From: Verticillium longisporum
Lineage: Eukaryota > Ascomycota > Sordariomycetes > Glomerellales > Plectosphaerellaceae
NCBI GenBank assembly: GCA_019188255.1
Contig: JAETXT010000007.1
Location: 4,278,001 to 4,342,000, forward strand
Direction of reading: 5' to 3'
DNA length: 64,000 nt
Of this stretch, positions 23,701 to 34,882 are shown one piece after another (within the stretch, counting starts at the first letter, position 1; each line of letters begins with the position of its first letter). The notes beneath the pieces were generated by a model, which saw nothing but the letters and a program-made list of their open reading frames with translations, was not told the DNA's origin and made no database searches. The translations under genes and the position numbers were made by a program.

Positions 23701-25738
23701 CACTGTACTTTGAAAGATACTCCTTCATTGATACCTGAACTCTGCCTTTTTTCCAGACTATCATAGATTGAGCACTGCTTCCGTGCTCTTTCGGCTTTTC
23801 ACTCGGGTATCATCGAGGTCTGCTTCATGGGAAGGACACAATGGGGGCCCTCGTCAGCCCGGCTGGTTCACCGGAAGCATTCTCCTGATCCTCACCCTTC
23901 CATGCATCAAATCTGCAGCTACCCGTGGCCTAGAGACCAAATTGAAACGCTACAAACATGATTTGATTGGGAAGGATCTTCCCTGGCTAACGAATGGTCT
24001 GTTGCGGCAAGCTGCAGCCGTGGAGCCAAGATTCATGGATGGTTAGCTGGTACACTCCGCCACCTGAACTGGGGATTGTCTGATGCTGTGAGTCGGCCAC
24101 GAGTTTTCCAACGTCACTGGAACATGCGGAGAGTAACTGACGTTATGGCGTAGGCTTTTGTTGTCGTCTCATACGCCTAGATTTCTCCCAGAGGTCTCAG
24201 ATAGCTGACTGGTTCTAGGCCATGTCTACCAATATCTGCTGATCTCTTCTACGAAGAAGTGGGCCTCGACGGAAGATACCGAAAAGGGACCGGGGAGGGT
24301 GGTTCAGGAGGCACCAGCCACCGAGCAGCTTCACCGATTTCTGATGGTTTAATGCCTAGCCCAAGTCTGGGAGACAATCAACGAGATACTCAGTCTGATC
24401 GTAGAATTAAGATTCAGCGACTCTCTCCGCCGATCTTCTCAAGAATTCAAGCCGTTCAGGATTGGGACTAGGCCCGGGATGGTCGTCTGATATGAAGAGG
24501 CGTGAAGCAACATAGCTTCAAAGGTAGGGCAACCCAGCGTACAGGACTGGCACAGCTGATTGCCCGCTGTTAGAAACAAACCTCGGGGAGAGACTTCAGG
24601 GCACTCCCAGACAGGGAACATCTCTTGAACAAGCGAATGATCGGTTGGCCTGCCCGTCTTTCTGCTTAGTGGGCCAATGGCAAAAGCGATTACCCGAGAA
24701 TGTTGAGCAGTCTTGGCTGCACCAGTAGTCTGGGTCTTCGGCCATACAAGGCCATTCTAACGCACAGGGCAGTTTTTGGTTCCCCGTCAGGAACATGGAG
24801 GAGTTCTGCGCTTTTTCGTGTCGAGGAAGGCGGCCGGGCGGGTACGATGCATCTGCTGCAGCGTCTTCGCCGCAGGTTCCCGTGGATTAGAATGAGCTCT
24901 TTCGCGAATCATGAATGTAGACAATGAATACGTATTCGTCAAATTTGGAGCGGCCTACCGTATGCATACCTGTTCCTAGTTTGGCTGCTGCAGACATAAT
25001 AGGTCTGAATCATCATTGGGGCGGGCAGATATCAGCCAGAAAGAAGTCCATCCATTGTGGTCAGGAAGGGAGGTGCATTGGCCGGATCATTGACACCGTG
25101 GAGTGAAACGAGCTACCAACACACTCGCTAGGAGCGAGCCCAATGTTGCATGTAAAGTAAGGACGGATCATAGTTCAAGAGGACAATACCGACATGGGGT
25201 ATTCCGGATGTCGGATCGGGCCGTAATCTCTTCCAGTTCATTGTTGGACTCGTTGATGAATCGAGACTAACGGCATGATTAAGTCGCCCTGTGGACCGCT
25301 CAGCTAGTCTCCTGTCCGCAATAGCACCATGACTGATGGTATGCCCCTGAAATGTATGTGTCTTTTCTCGGTAAAAGCCATCGGTGAAGCGGCGTCAAGG
25401 TTCGCAGGAGGAAGACCATGGTTACGACGTCCCCATGCTTCTGCATTCACCGATTGCCTTGGATCTTGTACCAGGTGATACGTCATCAAGTCCATGGACT
25501 GGAGAGACGAACGACATTTTTTTCGGGATTGCTTTACTGCAAAGATTGATTCCGTGGTGACTTGGCTTGCAGATGCTCAGGCGGGCAAGACACAAGGACG
25601 TGGGCGCCCATGTTGGCATAGTCTTCAGCGGACACGCAGGAGGCCGCACATGGAGCCGCACTGAGCGCTCAGATGGTTTGAGAAGGTGGGTGGTACCAAC
25701 TTTGTTTGCCGGACCATAACAACATCGTGTCGTCCAGC

Positions 25739-25759
25739 ACCTACCTACCTACCTAGGTA
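25739..25759. repeat. CCTA tandem ending in CCTAGGTA
   Basis: Four CCTA units followed by GGTA, forming a partial palindrome. Member of the dispersed intergenic element. Confidence 0.85.
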
Positions 25760-25950
25760 TGGCACCGTGGAAAGGTAGTTCTAGTAACCTTATTGGAGTG
25801 ATTGTCGGTAAGCGGCGGGACCCGTGGTTGACTTGATGGCTATTGCGCCATGTTCTGGATACTTCCAGGGCCCGAACCGAGTGAATGGTCCCGAATATTA
25901 TGATTGTTGGAACGGTGCCTAGGATGTCGAAAGTTGAATGAGCATGCCAC

Positions 25951-26014
25951 GTTCCTAGGTGCCATACCTAGGTACCTAAGTACCTAGGTACGGTACCTAC
26001 CTGAGGTAAGGTAG
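25951..26014. repeat. Cluster of CCTAGGTA / GGTACCTA palindromes
   Basis: About 64 bp composed largely of overlapping TTCCTAGGT, CATACCTAGGTACCTAAG, TACCTAGGTACGGTACC and ACCTACCTGAGGTAAGG segments. This is the densest copy of the element in the window. Confidence 0.85.
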
Positions 26015-26660
26015 GCCGGTGACTGCCTTGGGAGGGAGGGGAAAGTATCGCGCTGAGTGGACCTTGATCAACTTGGAAAGCGGCATCGGAGACCCATGGA
26101 TCCCTTGGCGCCTTTGACACAATTCAGTGGAGGCTAGAGGAAGGGGGCTGTCAGGTGGCACTTTCCACAGGATCATCACAGGCGGCAGCCATTTTTTCTT
26201 TCTTCACCTGTGCTCTCTGGCCGCAGGTCTTTTATTTTTAGATGGCTATATACCGACCTTGGGTACGCTTGGTATGGCAGGCTTGATAGGTCCTGAAGAG
26301 AGTCATGGCGACCAATGCCGGCTTGTTATGATCCAAAGTAGGTAGGTATGTGATGTAGGTCCCTAGAGTAAGGTACCGTGGGATACGATCTCCGGGTCAA
26401 CATGACGCTCGGCTACTGGCATATCTCAACCACATGCAGATCGATGATTCGCACCCAGCTACAACTAGGCTCGCTTTTTTTCACTGCTCGTTCTGGCTAT
26501 GGCTTCTCTCCGAGATGAGAAACAGGTAGACAGTCTATCGCCCAAATTCTGCCCCGTCGAACAAAATTGCAAGTGCCATGGCCACAGGCTCTTTTGGAGC
26601 CTGGTTGTTTGAGAGTTGACCTGTCGGCCACGGTGCTTTTCTGCTGCCTAGTTGGCCTTT

Positions 26661-26678
26661 AGGTACCTAGGTAGGTGT
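26661..26678. repeat. AGGTACCTAGGTAGGTGT element
   Basis: Another copy of the palindromic element. A looser copy (GTAGGTATG...AAGGTACC) lies at about 26338-26375. Confidence 0.8.
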
Positions 26679-28881
26679 ACTGGGATTCACCGAGCTTGCG
26701 CAATTGTCAAAAGACGGATCGGCCCGAGTCGTACCATTTGACTCAAGTGACCAGTCCTTTGCTGAAGGGCGGATCATACCAGCGTTAGGGCGGACAGCAT
26801 CTCACGCGAAACTGGCCCCCTTTCGACGACTAAGTTCACCATGAAACTCTGGACCTGCCAGAAATATCTTCGCCTCATGGCGTGGACATGGAGACTGTGG
26901 ACGAATACCACTTTGACGGCCGGATGAGGCGAGCCTCGATTCTGGACCCGCCAAAGACCATACTTCTTGCTGTCAGTCATTGACGACCACAATTTTAGGA
27001 TCTGCGCAATCATTCGAAACCCGTGGAGATGAAAGGCACACCTTGAACCAAGCCCCCGGGACGATCACGACTTATACGGGTTTCGGCTGTTCGACTACCG
27101 GCATGGAGCTCTTGAAGGGCACGGCAAGGAGTGTTCAAGACCATTCTGGTACATACTTGCGGTTACTCTTGGGCATCGGACCGAACTGTCAGAACAGAAC
27201 GTTTCCGGATCTGTTCGCTTTCTCTTTCCGCATTGGGGTCTGGCTCTCTTTCTTGTCCAACCCATCCCGCCAAATTCACCTGGCTTCTCTCCTCCCGGCC
27301 GGCAATCTGGCCACATGAAATCAGGCCATGGTCCTGCGGTGCCGCCAGAGGAGTGGTCTCAAATCCCGCCACGCAGCGCAGTCAAGACCACATGCCGGCC
27401 TGTCTTTGCGGCAGCTGTTGACCTGGAGGCTGTCTCTGCTATAGTCGGCCAACTCCGGGCCCGATGGGTTCGACGTGCCAAAAGCCAGTATCGAACAAGC
27501 CATTCCCCATTCGCCTTGACCGAGACGAAGATCAACTTTCTCAAAGCGCCAAAGGGGGCCGTCGCAAACACCGTGTGAGTTGTACAAACCTGCCAGCTCT
27601 TCCCATATCTGGTTTCAGACCCCAAAGGGCCCTTCCAATGACCACGCGACGTGGGCATGCAACGTTGAACAAGATCTTCAGACTTTGACACATGAAATCG
27701 TCACTTGGACGGCCGGGCGTGTGCCATGCCACCCGTCAGGGGCGTCATGAGGGCCAGGTTTGGCCTTTACAGGAGTCACGCCATCTCTTCGGCCTACCCC
27801 TGAACGTCCAGCTCAGTGGCCTTCTTTCTTCGCTGCGCACCGAGTGGTGAACTAAGATTAACGACCGGCTAGCCCGCCCCCTCGGTGGGTGCCCTTCTCG
27901 ACCGACGTGGACGCACATGTGTGTCTCCAATCATCACTAAGGCTAATGGTGCCGCTACCCGTCGACAATAGGAGGGCTAATTTTGGGCAGTGAATGGCAC
28001 CACCAGCGTCAGCAATGGGAGGCCGAGGGAGCAGGCCCAATGAAGCCGCATCCTGCAATGCGAAGGATCGCAGCGGCTGATAGCCTGCATGGGGTGTTTC
28101 TCTAAACTGTTGTCTGGAAGTACTGGCTACGGGTCCAATGGGGAAGTAACACTGAGGGCAAACTGGATTCACTACTAAGCAGCCTTGGAAACCACTCGAT
28201 GCTCACGTGAAGTCCCCAGCCTCAAAACGAGCCTTCGTGCCATGGCTGTCAGCTGGATAGTTGATCCAGACCCACTGGTTCCCAGGGACGAACGTGGTGA
28301 TAAAGTTAAGACGGGCGGGCGTGTGTAGGCAAGATCGAAGCACGAAACGGACTTGATTATGACGCCTGAGCTGGCCCAGGCTTACCATGTCGTATCAAGC
28401 TCTTTCGCGCTGTCGATCGGCAATCGGGTGTGCTGATAAAAAAGCTAGCTTGACTGCCCGCTGGCTGGTGACTCGCGTGGCCGCCTTGGGCAGAAACGCT
28501 CCCTTTTGGGCCTCGAGCGGAGACTCAATCACAAAGCACTGGTGTCGTCGGGCGTCAGCAAGCAAGAAGCGGAAACGACTCCAACGAAGAAAAAATGCAT
28601 GTTGACAAAAGGCGGCACAGATAGCCATGAAGGCACCAGTTTGCCGCGATTTGTGCCTTACCGTGTAGGTCTAGTATGTGGAAGTCAAGGACTCCAAAGA
28701 AAGCATGTCAGCATGTCATTCGACAGAGGACGGATGGGAGCCCGCGCCCTCCCTTCCACAGAGTGAAAGCGCCGGCAAGGTGGACAGAGTGCATGGACCA
28801 GGTGTTTGTTTTTTTTGTGTGTGAGTGAGGTGGCACACTTCCATGCCCGCCCAGGCAAGCAGTGGGATCTGGCAGTGACTG

Positions 28882-28930
28882 AGGTCCTAGGTCACAGGTA
28901 CCTCTCGTAGGTAGGTAGGTACAGGTACCT
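28882..28930. repeat. Palindromic element cluster upstream of 29395 gene
   Basis: Contains AGGTCCTAGGT, CAGGTACCTCTCG, three GTAG units and a final CAGGTACCT. A single AGGTACCT also occurs at 29312-29319, only about 75 bp before the start codon. Confidence 0.85.
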
Positions 28931-29034
28931 TCTACCGGATGACAGCCCCTACCAGCCCCTGACCCGACGGGACACCCCGCCTCATTCCCTGCACAACACC
29001 CCCTGACGTGGTGGGGCGTCTGGCCCCTCGCCAC

Positions 29035-29071
29035 GGTGGCCTCAGTGGCCTCAGCGGCCTCAGCGGTCCCA
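29035..29071. repeat. Four tandem 9-bp units (GGCCTCAGY)
   Basis: GGCCTCAGT, GGCCTCAGC and GGCCTCAGC, then a decayed unit GGTCCCAGT. About 330 bp upstream of the next start codon. Confidence 0.8.
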
Positions 29072-29394
29072 GTGGGGGGTGAACCTCAGGGGAGGTCTGG
29101 AAGGAGGGGTACGGTAGCAGCATGTTGGAGTCATCAGCTCGAGACGGGACGCGAATGGGATCATCAGTCAGCACCTGCGGATGACGCTGGCTGACTGTTG
29201 TCACACGTTCCGTTCATCCTACGAACAACATTCTGTCCTTTTGTCCTTTCTCACTGCCTGCCCCGGGCATCGCCTGTTCCGGCGCTTGGCTCGACAAGAG
29301 GTTCTGCATTTAGGTACCTCATGGCTTGCCGTGTCCGCTGGCCTTGATCCAAGCAGCTTCGAGCTTTGCCCAGCCGCTCTCCTCCTCGCCGGCA

Positions 29395-30959
29395 ATGCCT
29401 AAGAAGAAACATCAAGCCAAGTTTGCAAAACCGCAATCCACCGCTCCGGCATCTCTCGGCGCATCCGCTTCCAGGCCCATCCCTCCAGGTACCTCATGCC
29501 CCCCCTCCCCCTCCCCTCTCCCTCCGCACCCCTCCTCGCCTCGCCTCAGCTGGCCGTATCCTTTCGAGCATCTTTAGACGACCATTATTCGCTAACCAGA
29601 CCTGTGTCTTGGGCAGAGACTCAGACGAGAGGCGTCAACCAGTTGCTGGCTGACCTGCGTCGAGCCTCTCTAGCTCCGTCCAACCACACCCTCTCCTCGG
29701 CTCCTACCTCCTCCGCCTTTGCGTCTACGACATCGTCCAGCGGCCCGATCACCCTTCCCCCAAACTTGCGACAGATCCTCCAGATCCCAGAAACTCCTCC
29801 ACCCTTACCGAGGAGGCCGCCCAGGAATGATGCCAACGGCAGGAGGCTGCCACCCGGTCCTCGCGCTCCCCAGAGCTGGAGCGCCCAGCGCAGAAACCTC
29901 GCCCGTCAGCTGGGCGGTCACTCGACCGATCATGCGGTACATGCAGAGTTCCACCAATTGCCCGGCATATATGCGCCCGATCGAGGCTCCATGACAGACC
30001 TGCTGTTGAGAAAGATGGCTCTGGAGTGGGAGTTCCAGGGCGTCTACAATCAGCACTATCTGAGCTCCCTGCACAGTCGTCTGCGCTCGTCTCTGATCGC
30101 GTACATTGGCACGTACGGGGAGCGTGGTGTCACGGCCAGCGACATCAGGCTCTTGGTCCTACCGCAGGGTGGAGGCTATGATGAAGAAGGGGACGCAGAT
30201 CCTAGTGTCGAGGCCGTCAACGAGCTCAACAATGACCTCTACTGTCTCGATCTGTCCGGCTCCATCACACACAGTCTGTCCGTCCGCGAGCTGACAGACG
30301 TGCTCTTTCCCCCACGGCTCGCCCGCACCGTCGAGGTCGTGCAGGACTCCTGGGACACGGCTGACGCGCCGTCTTTGCCGCCCAGGCTCCTCCCCAAATT
30401 GACACACCTGTCGCTCGCCATTCGCCCCTCGAACACCCCCACCGCTTCGTGGAAGCAGCTGCTTGCGCTGGCGGCCAAGGTCCCGACCCTCACGCATCTC
30501 AGCCTGGCCTACTGGCCTGAGCCCTCGCTCACCCCGAACGCCAAATTCTCGACAATCGCTGGCGCGCAGGGTCGCGACGTGCCCTACAGCGGCACGGGGC
30601 CCTACTCGCATACCCTGGACGACGACTGGACAGAGGCCATCATCCTGCTGCGCAGGTTGAGCAAGTATCTCTACGGACTGGAGTACCTCGACCTGACCGG
30701 GTGCTCGGCATGGTACTCTGTGCTCACGTACGATCAAGACGGCGACAGGATCGACTGGGAGGGGCACTGGGGCAAGATGACGACGCTGAGACTCCGGTAT
30801 GGTTTTCCTATAAGCGAGAATACGCCCGAGGCAGACCGCGAGGCGCGGGCCAAGGCAATCGCTGTCGCGGAGCAGGTGGAGAAACGAATCGTGGGCAAGC
30901 GGGCTGGCAAGGGACGGTTCATTACCGTGGAAAGAGACGATACGGAAAGACATATATGA
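29395..30959 (+). CDS. Conserved fungal protein with leucine-rich segments, function unknown
   Basis: Two exons, 29395..29488 and 29617..30959, are joined by a 128-bp GT-AG intron with donor GTACCT and branch GCTAAC. They give 478 aa. The start MPKKKHQAKFAKP is Lys-rich. The segment just after the splice, ETQTRGVNQLLADLRR, looks like a conserved helical motif. Residues about 60-130 are Pro/Ser-rich. The second half has leucine-rich-repeat-like strands: LPKLTHLSLAIRPS, VPTLTHLSLAYWPEP and YGLEYLDLTGCSAW. A Lys/Arg-rich tail follows. No signal peptide, membrane helix or catalytic motif is visible. It may be an LRR-fold scaffold; no function is claimed. Codon use and the single conserved-looking splice support a real gene. 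Confidence 0.8.
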
Positions 30960-31456
30960 ACATAGACCTGGGCTTCCACACGCCTTGATGTAATTTACCT
31001 GCTAGACTCTCTTTGCGCCATGGTCTGTAACAAATCATGATATCTCATGGTTATAGCGGAGCTAACTGCCTCGCCAGCGACCTGAGGACTACAATGTTAG
31101 GGAAGATAGGTGTGTATTAATCGAGCCTTCCATATCTTTATTACGGATCCAACTGCATCAGAAGAAAAAATCATTCATTTCTAGATCGTGAGCTACAGGT
31201 ATATTCCTAGTATGCCAGATACCGGATGCCATCATGCATCCAAAAAGCAGAAGGGCTCCCCCCTTACCTCGCAAGGTAAAAGACGCCTCGCTCAACCGCT
31301 AACAAAGGCGTAACAAAAAGGCTAGCCGGCGACATGTCCATATTTAATTCCATATCAAGCCATCGAGGAACTGGAATCAGCTCAACTATTCAAACGACTG
31401 GAAAACCAGCTCAACTACACAAATAAAAAGAAAACACCTGAGCAGCAACACTCGCC
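30960..31456. other. Convergent intergenic region
   Basis: 497 bp between the stop codons of the 29395 gene and the SUR7-like gene. It is relatively AT-rich, fitting 3' untranslated sequence on both strands. No gene is seen. Confidence 0.6.
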
Positions 31457-32519
31457 TCAGTACCTGCCGCCCCGCTTCTCAGAGTACCCCCTCCTCTTCT
31501 GCACCCTGCCGAGGCAGAACATGGCGACCCAGTATATGACAGCCGCAGCCATGACGGCAAAGGCGGCCCACGACAGGGCGATGAAGCCGCCCCCTGCCTC
31601 GGCCTCGAGGCCGACGACCTCGCCGACCCTGTTCAGCTCCCTGGCGCCCTTGCGGCTGCCGATCATGATGCCGATGCTGCGGGGGAGAAGGCCGAGGGCG
31701 GCGACCAGGGTGAGGAGCGGGTAGGACGGGGAGGCGAGCAGGCGGGGGGGGTCGAGGAAGAAGGCGGCGACGGCGCCGAGCATGGCGAGGCCCGAGAAGC
31801 CAAGGCCAGGGTGTAGAGGATGAAGACGGCGAGGAGGGCCTTGTTGACCGTGTCGATCTGGTCCTGGATGGCGTCGGGCCAGTTGATGTCGGCGAGGGAG
31901 AGGTTCAGGGGGCCGATCGCGAGTTCCTGGTCGAGAATCTCGGTGAGGTTGACGCGGTCTGGGGCGGCCGTGGTTAGCTTTGGAGCATGGAAAACGCGTT
32001 GGGCAAGCGGTTAGGGAGAGGGTTGGGCGAGCGTCAGAAATATCGACGTACTGGCAGGCTTCTGCTTGGTGCAGCTGGTGACGTTGTGGTTGGCGTCGGG
32101 GTCGGTGGCGTTGGGGGCGTAGTCGCCGCTGCACATGGTCATCAGGTGGATGGAGTACCACTGAGAGATGCCGAGCTCATCGCTAAAGTGGTCGACAATA
32201 TTGTTTCCGAGGTCGTTGATGAATTCCGTCACACCGTCCGAGAGGTCATCGATGAAGCCGCCGATGCCACCGCGGTCTTGGTCGCCATCGCTCGTGGCAC
32301 GGGACAACACGTCGTATCCGAGAGTGGACGTGTTGAGCTGGAGAGGCTGGTTAGCTTGAAGGGCGTGGTCCGCCCAAAGGCGACATGGCAGCTACGCACC
32401 CTAATGATGGAATAGTCCTCCATGAAGCCCTCCTTATGGCCGGCGAAGAGGAGGAGGAAGGATATGACAAAGGCCGCCACGGAGAGGAGGAACGGCAGGA
32501 TGACCGTACAGCGCATCAT
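31457..32519 (-). CDS. SUR7/PalI family plasma-membrane protein (one apparent frameshift)
   Basis: Members are four-helix membrane proteins of eisosomes/MCC patches or the PalI ambient-pH sensor. Exons are 32519..32400, 32337..32052 and 31958..31457, with introns of 62 and 93 bp (donors GTGCGT and GTACGT, one branch AGCTAACC). The predicted product is about 302 aa. It shows a first helix at residues 6-26, a long extracellular loop and three further helices near the C-terminus. The loop carries SQWYSIHLMTMCSGDY and a second Cys in VTSCTKQ, matching the family's W-x-Y...C-x(n)-C pattern. The helices end with a basic tail, RVQKRRGYSEKRGGRY. At 31800-31801 one base is missing (CC on the + strand): LLAVFILYTLAL then continues in the next frame as GFSGLAMLGAVAAFFLD. 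No intron can explain this. It faces the MscL gene head to head. Confidence 0.83.
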
Positions 32520-33118
32520 CTTGGCGGTTGTTTATCACGCACGCCTTGTTCGGCGATTTGATCAAATTTTCTGTAGAAACGGTCGCAATCGTTCCTTGCC
32601 GTGTACTTCGTGTTCTGGTGTCGCTACCGGTAGTGTTCTCTCTGACACAGAATAAGGGAGGGGAGGTTGATCGCGAGGAAGCCAAGAGCGGCACGAAAAA
32701 GACTATATGCTGAGTGTTCAACATGGACATGCCAGATGCGGGGCACCAGCGAGACAGGAACCTATTTTAGGTCTTGGCTAGAGCAAGGTTAGTACCAAAC
32801 GGCTTCGCCGATGATGCAACTACCATCCCTTAGCCTGCCAACCTGAGCTGGCGACCCGGTTAAGGGCCAGGGTGAATCAGGAGTCTCAAACAACTTGGCA
32901 AACGGGTAAGAAAGGTAGATCATGCACCCCTGGTCGCTTTGTAGCCAACCAAAGAAAACACGGCAACCTGGTGATCGAGACCTGGATCCAGAAGATGGGG
33001 TGGGGTTGTATTCACTGCACTGCCGGCCCATTGACACGTAGGTACCTTACCTAGCAGGGGTTCAAGGTAGTAGGCTTGGTAGGGTGCCATTTGGGACGTC
33101 ATTGTTTTCTTTCCTGGG

Positions 33119-33154
33119 AGATCTTGACCCAGTCGCAGATCTTGACCCAGTCGC
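33119..33154. repeat. Perfect tandem duplication of 18 bp
   Basis: The unit AGATCTTGACCCAGTCGC occurs twice without mismatch, with no other copy nearby. It looks like a recent slippage event. Confidence 0.95.
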
Positions 33155-33516
33155 ATGCAAAGCAACAGGCCCATCCACATCAGGGAAGAGGCATCGCTCA
33201 TTTCGAGGTTTGACGTGCTGAGCATTTGGCAGGTTGAGGAATTCCATCCATCATTGGGAACGTGGTGCCCTGAGAGGAGTAGATGGCAGGAGAATGCTAG
33301 GCCAAATTGACGACCAGGCGGCGTGGGCGAGGGCGCGCGCGCGAGATGTTGACCATGACGTCTGTTGACATGCCGTCATACCAGCAGAATGTGGCTGAGA
33401 AACATGTGAAGGGGCTGGACCTGAGCAAATCAATTGGCCAAGCCAATCATGTGGAAGTCGTGTGGCTTGGCCCGACTCCGTCAACGATTCGTGGCTGTTG
33501 ATTCAGTCAATCGTAG

Positions 33517-33576
33517 GCTTCTCGCCTGGCTCCAGTGCTTCTCGCCTGACTCCAGTGGTTCTCGCCTAACTCGAGG
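33517..33576. repeat. Three 20-bp tandem units
   Basis: Units begin GCTTCTCGCCTGRCTCCAGT. The first two differ at one base and the third is more diverged (GGTTCTCGCCTAACTCGAGG). Confidence 0.9.
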
Positions 33577-34073
33577 TGCTGGACTATCCCCTACAAGACC
33601 AAGTGCCAAGACCCTGAACCGCGTCCCCGCATGAAGTCCGTCTAGCGCGTGACCCCTCATCTTTTGTCACAGCATTTGCCTGCCTTCCTAGAGTTGGACC
33701 CCCATCTTGAAGCAGCTTCCTGCTGTCAGCCTCCGACCTCCAGCCTCCAGCCTCCAATTTCCCATTTTGAACCTCACCAGCCCCAACCGTGACCGCCTCA
33801 TGCTTTGAGCCTTTTTTTCTCGCTGTGTGCAGCGTTTCTGTCTCGTGCTTCGCTCGAAAGAGAGTTGCATTGTTCCCGGTCTTTCAGACGTCAGCGCCGT
33901 GTCCAGCCCGTTGCACCAACGCCGTCAGAACCAAACCATCGTAGCTTGCCTCGGCTCGTCGCTCCTCACCCTCACCCCGATCTCGGCCATCGGGACGTGC
34001 TTTTTATTTTCAAGACCGCCCAACCGTCAAAACGCATACACATCCCGCCGTCTGCAGTGTGTGCAACTGCGTC

Positions 34074-34882
34074 ATGCCGTCTCCTCCGTTCGCCGACAGC
34101 GATGAAGAGGAAAGCCTTCTGTCCCGAGGCGGCGATAGGGCTCGCCGCCTGTGGTCCGGCTTCATTGACTTTGCCATGCAGGGCAACATCCTCGAGATAG
34201 CCTTCGGTCTGATGTGAGTGCTGACGTGATCCTCTGCCAGCATGGCCTGTATCGCGGGGGTCTTGTATTCACATACTCCTTAGCCTAGCCGCTGCCTTCA
34301 CCGGCCTTGTCAACTCTTTCGTCGCCAACATTCTCATGCCGCCGCTGTCCGTCATCTTCCCCCTCAACCACAACATGGAGGAGAAGTTTGCGGTTCTCAA
34401 ACCTGGACCTGACTACAATCGCGAGGACGGCTACACCACGCTCGCGCGCGCAAAGGATGACGGCGCTGTCGTCTTGGCGTATGGGTCAGTACACCATTCC
34501 TCTGCGCTCTGTACAGATTGTTCAGTCCCATGAAGGCGCCGCTGCTGGGCGAATTATGCAACATGGGAAGCGCTCGAGGTGGAGGTACTGTTGCTGACCT
34601 CTCTGACAGTTCATTCTTCAACCAACTCGTCAGCTTCTTCTGCGTGGGCCTCTCCCTCTGGGGCCTCGCCCACTTCTACCAGCTCTTCTCGACCGACCCC
34701 ATCATCAAGCACACGAAAAAGTGCAAGTACTGCAGGAAGCGTGTCAACGAAGTGGTACGCTGCGGTGGCCCAACCCCTGTTCTCTCCACCCGTTCGCATC
34801 TTTACTGACGACTGCGCAGTCGATTCGTTGCATCAACTGCACAAGCTGGCTCGATGGGCGCGAGGATCGAGTGCGCTACTGA
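34074..34882 (+). CDS. mscL: Large-conductance mechanosensitive channel, MscL family
   Basis: Homopentameric channel that opens under membrane tension and releases osmolytes on hypo-osmotic shock. Four exons, 34074..34213, 34284..34484, 34610..34754 and 34820..34882, give 182 aa. Introns are 70, 125 and 65 bp. The N-terminal amphipathic stretch FIDFAMQGNILEIAFGL corresponds to the conserved S1 helix and start of TM1. TM1 continues through AAAFTGLVNSFVANILMPPL. A periplasmic-loop equivalent follows, with the KPGPDYNREDGY segment. TM2 is FFNQLVSFFCVGLSLWGLA. The C-terminus differs from the E. coli bundle: it carries a C-x2-C-x10-C-x2-C zinc-ribbon-like tail (CKYC...CINCTSW) on the side expected to be cytosolic. 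A longer polar N-terminus (about 25 aa) precedes S1. MscL is bacterial in origin but known in some filamentous fungi; membrane location here is inferred. Confidence 0.92.

Larger units (their letters stand above)
20704..29394. other. 8.7-kb gene-free divergent region upstream of NDT80 gene
   Basis: This lies between the 5' ends of the NDT80-type gene and the gene at 29395. No ORF longer than about 180 codons occurs and none has domain content. I found no exon chain, terminal repeats or transposase motifs. Several palindromic GGTACCTA/CCTAGGTA clusters lie between 25.7 and 28.9 kb. A 9-bp repeat lies at about 29035-29071. The stretch could hold distal regulatory DNA, a long spliced 5' leader or non-coding RNA; the sequence alone does not decide. 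Confidence 0.5.
32520..34073. promoter_or_regulatory. Divergent region SUR7-like / MscL
   Basis: 1.55 kb holding both promoters. It includes a palindromic element (GTAGGTACCTTACCTA at about 33038-33053), a perfect 18-bp tandem duplication and a three-unit 20-bp repeat. No gene is seen. Confidence 0.5.

Noticed and set aside
20704..29394. Search for a transposon to explain the large gene-free stretch
   Set aside because: No terminal inverted or long direct repeats, no transposase or reverse-transcriptase motifs, and no strong AT bias typical of RIP-mutated repeats.
30159..30953. 264-codon frame antisense to the leucine-rich protein gene
   Set aside because: Shadow of the sense exon; no independent features.
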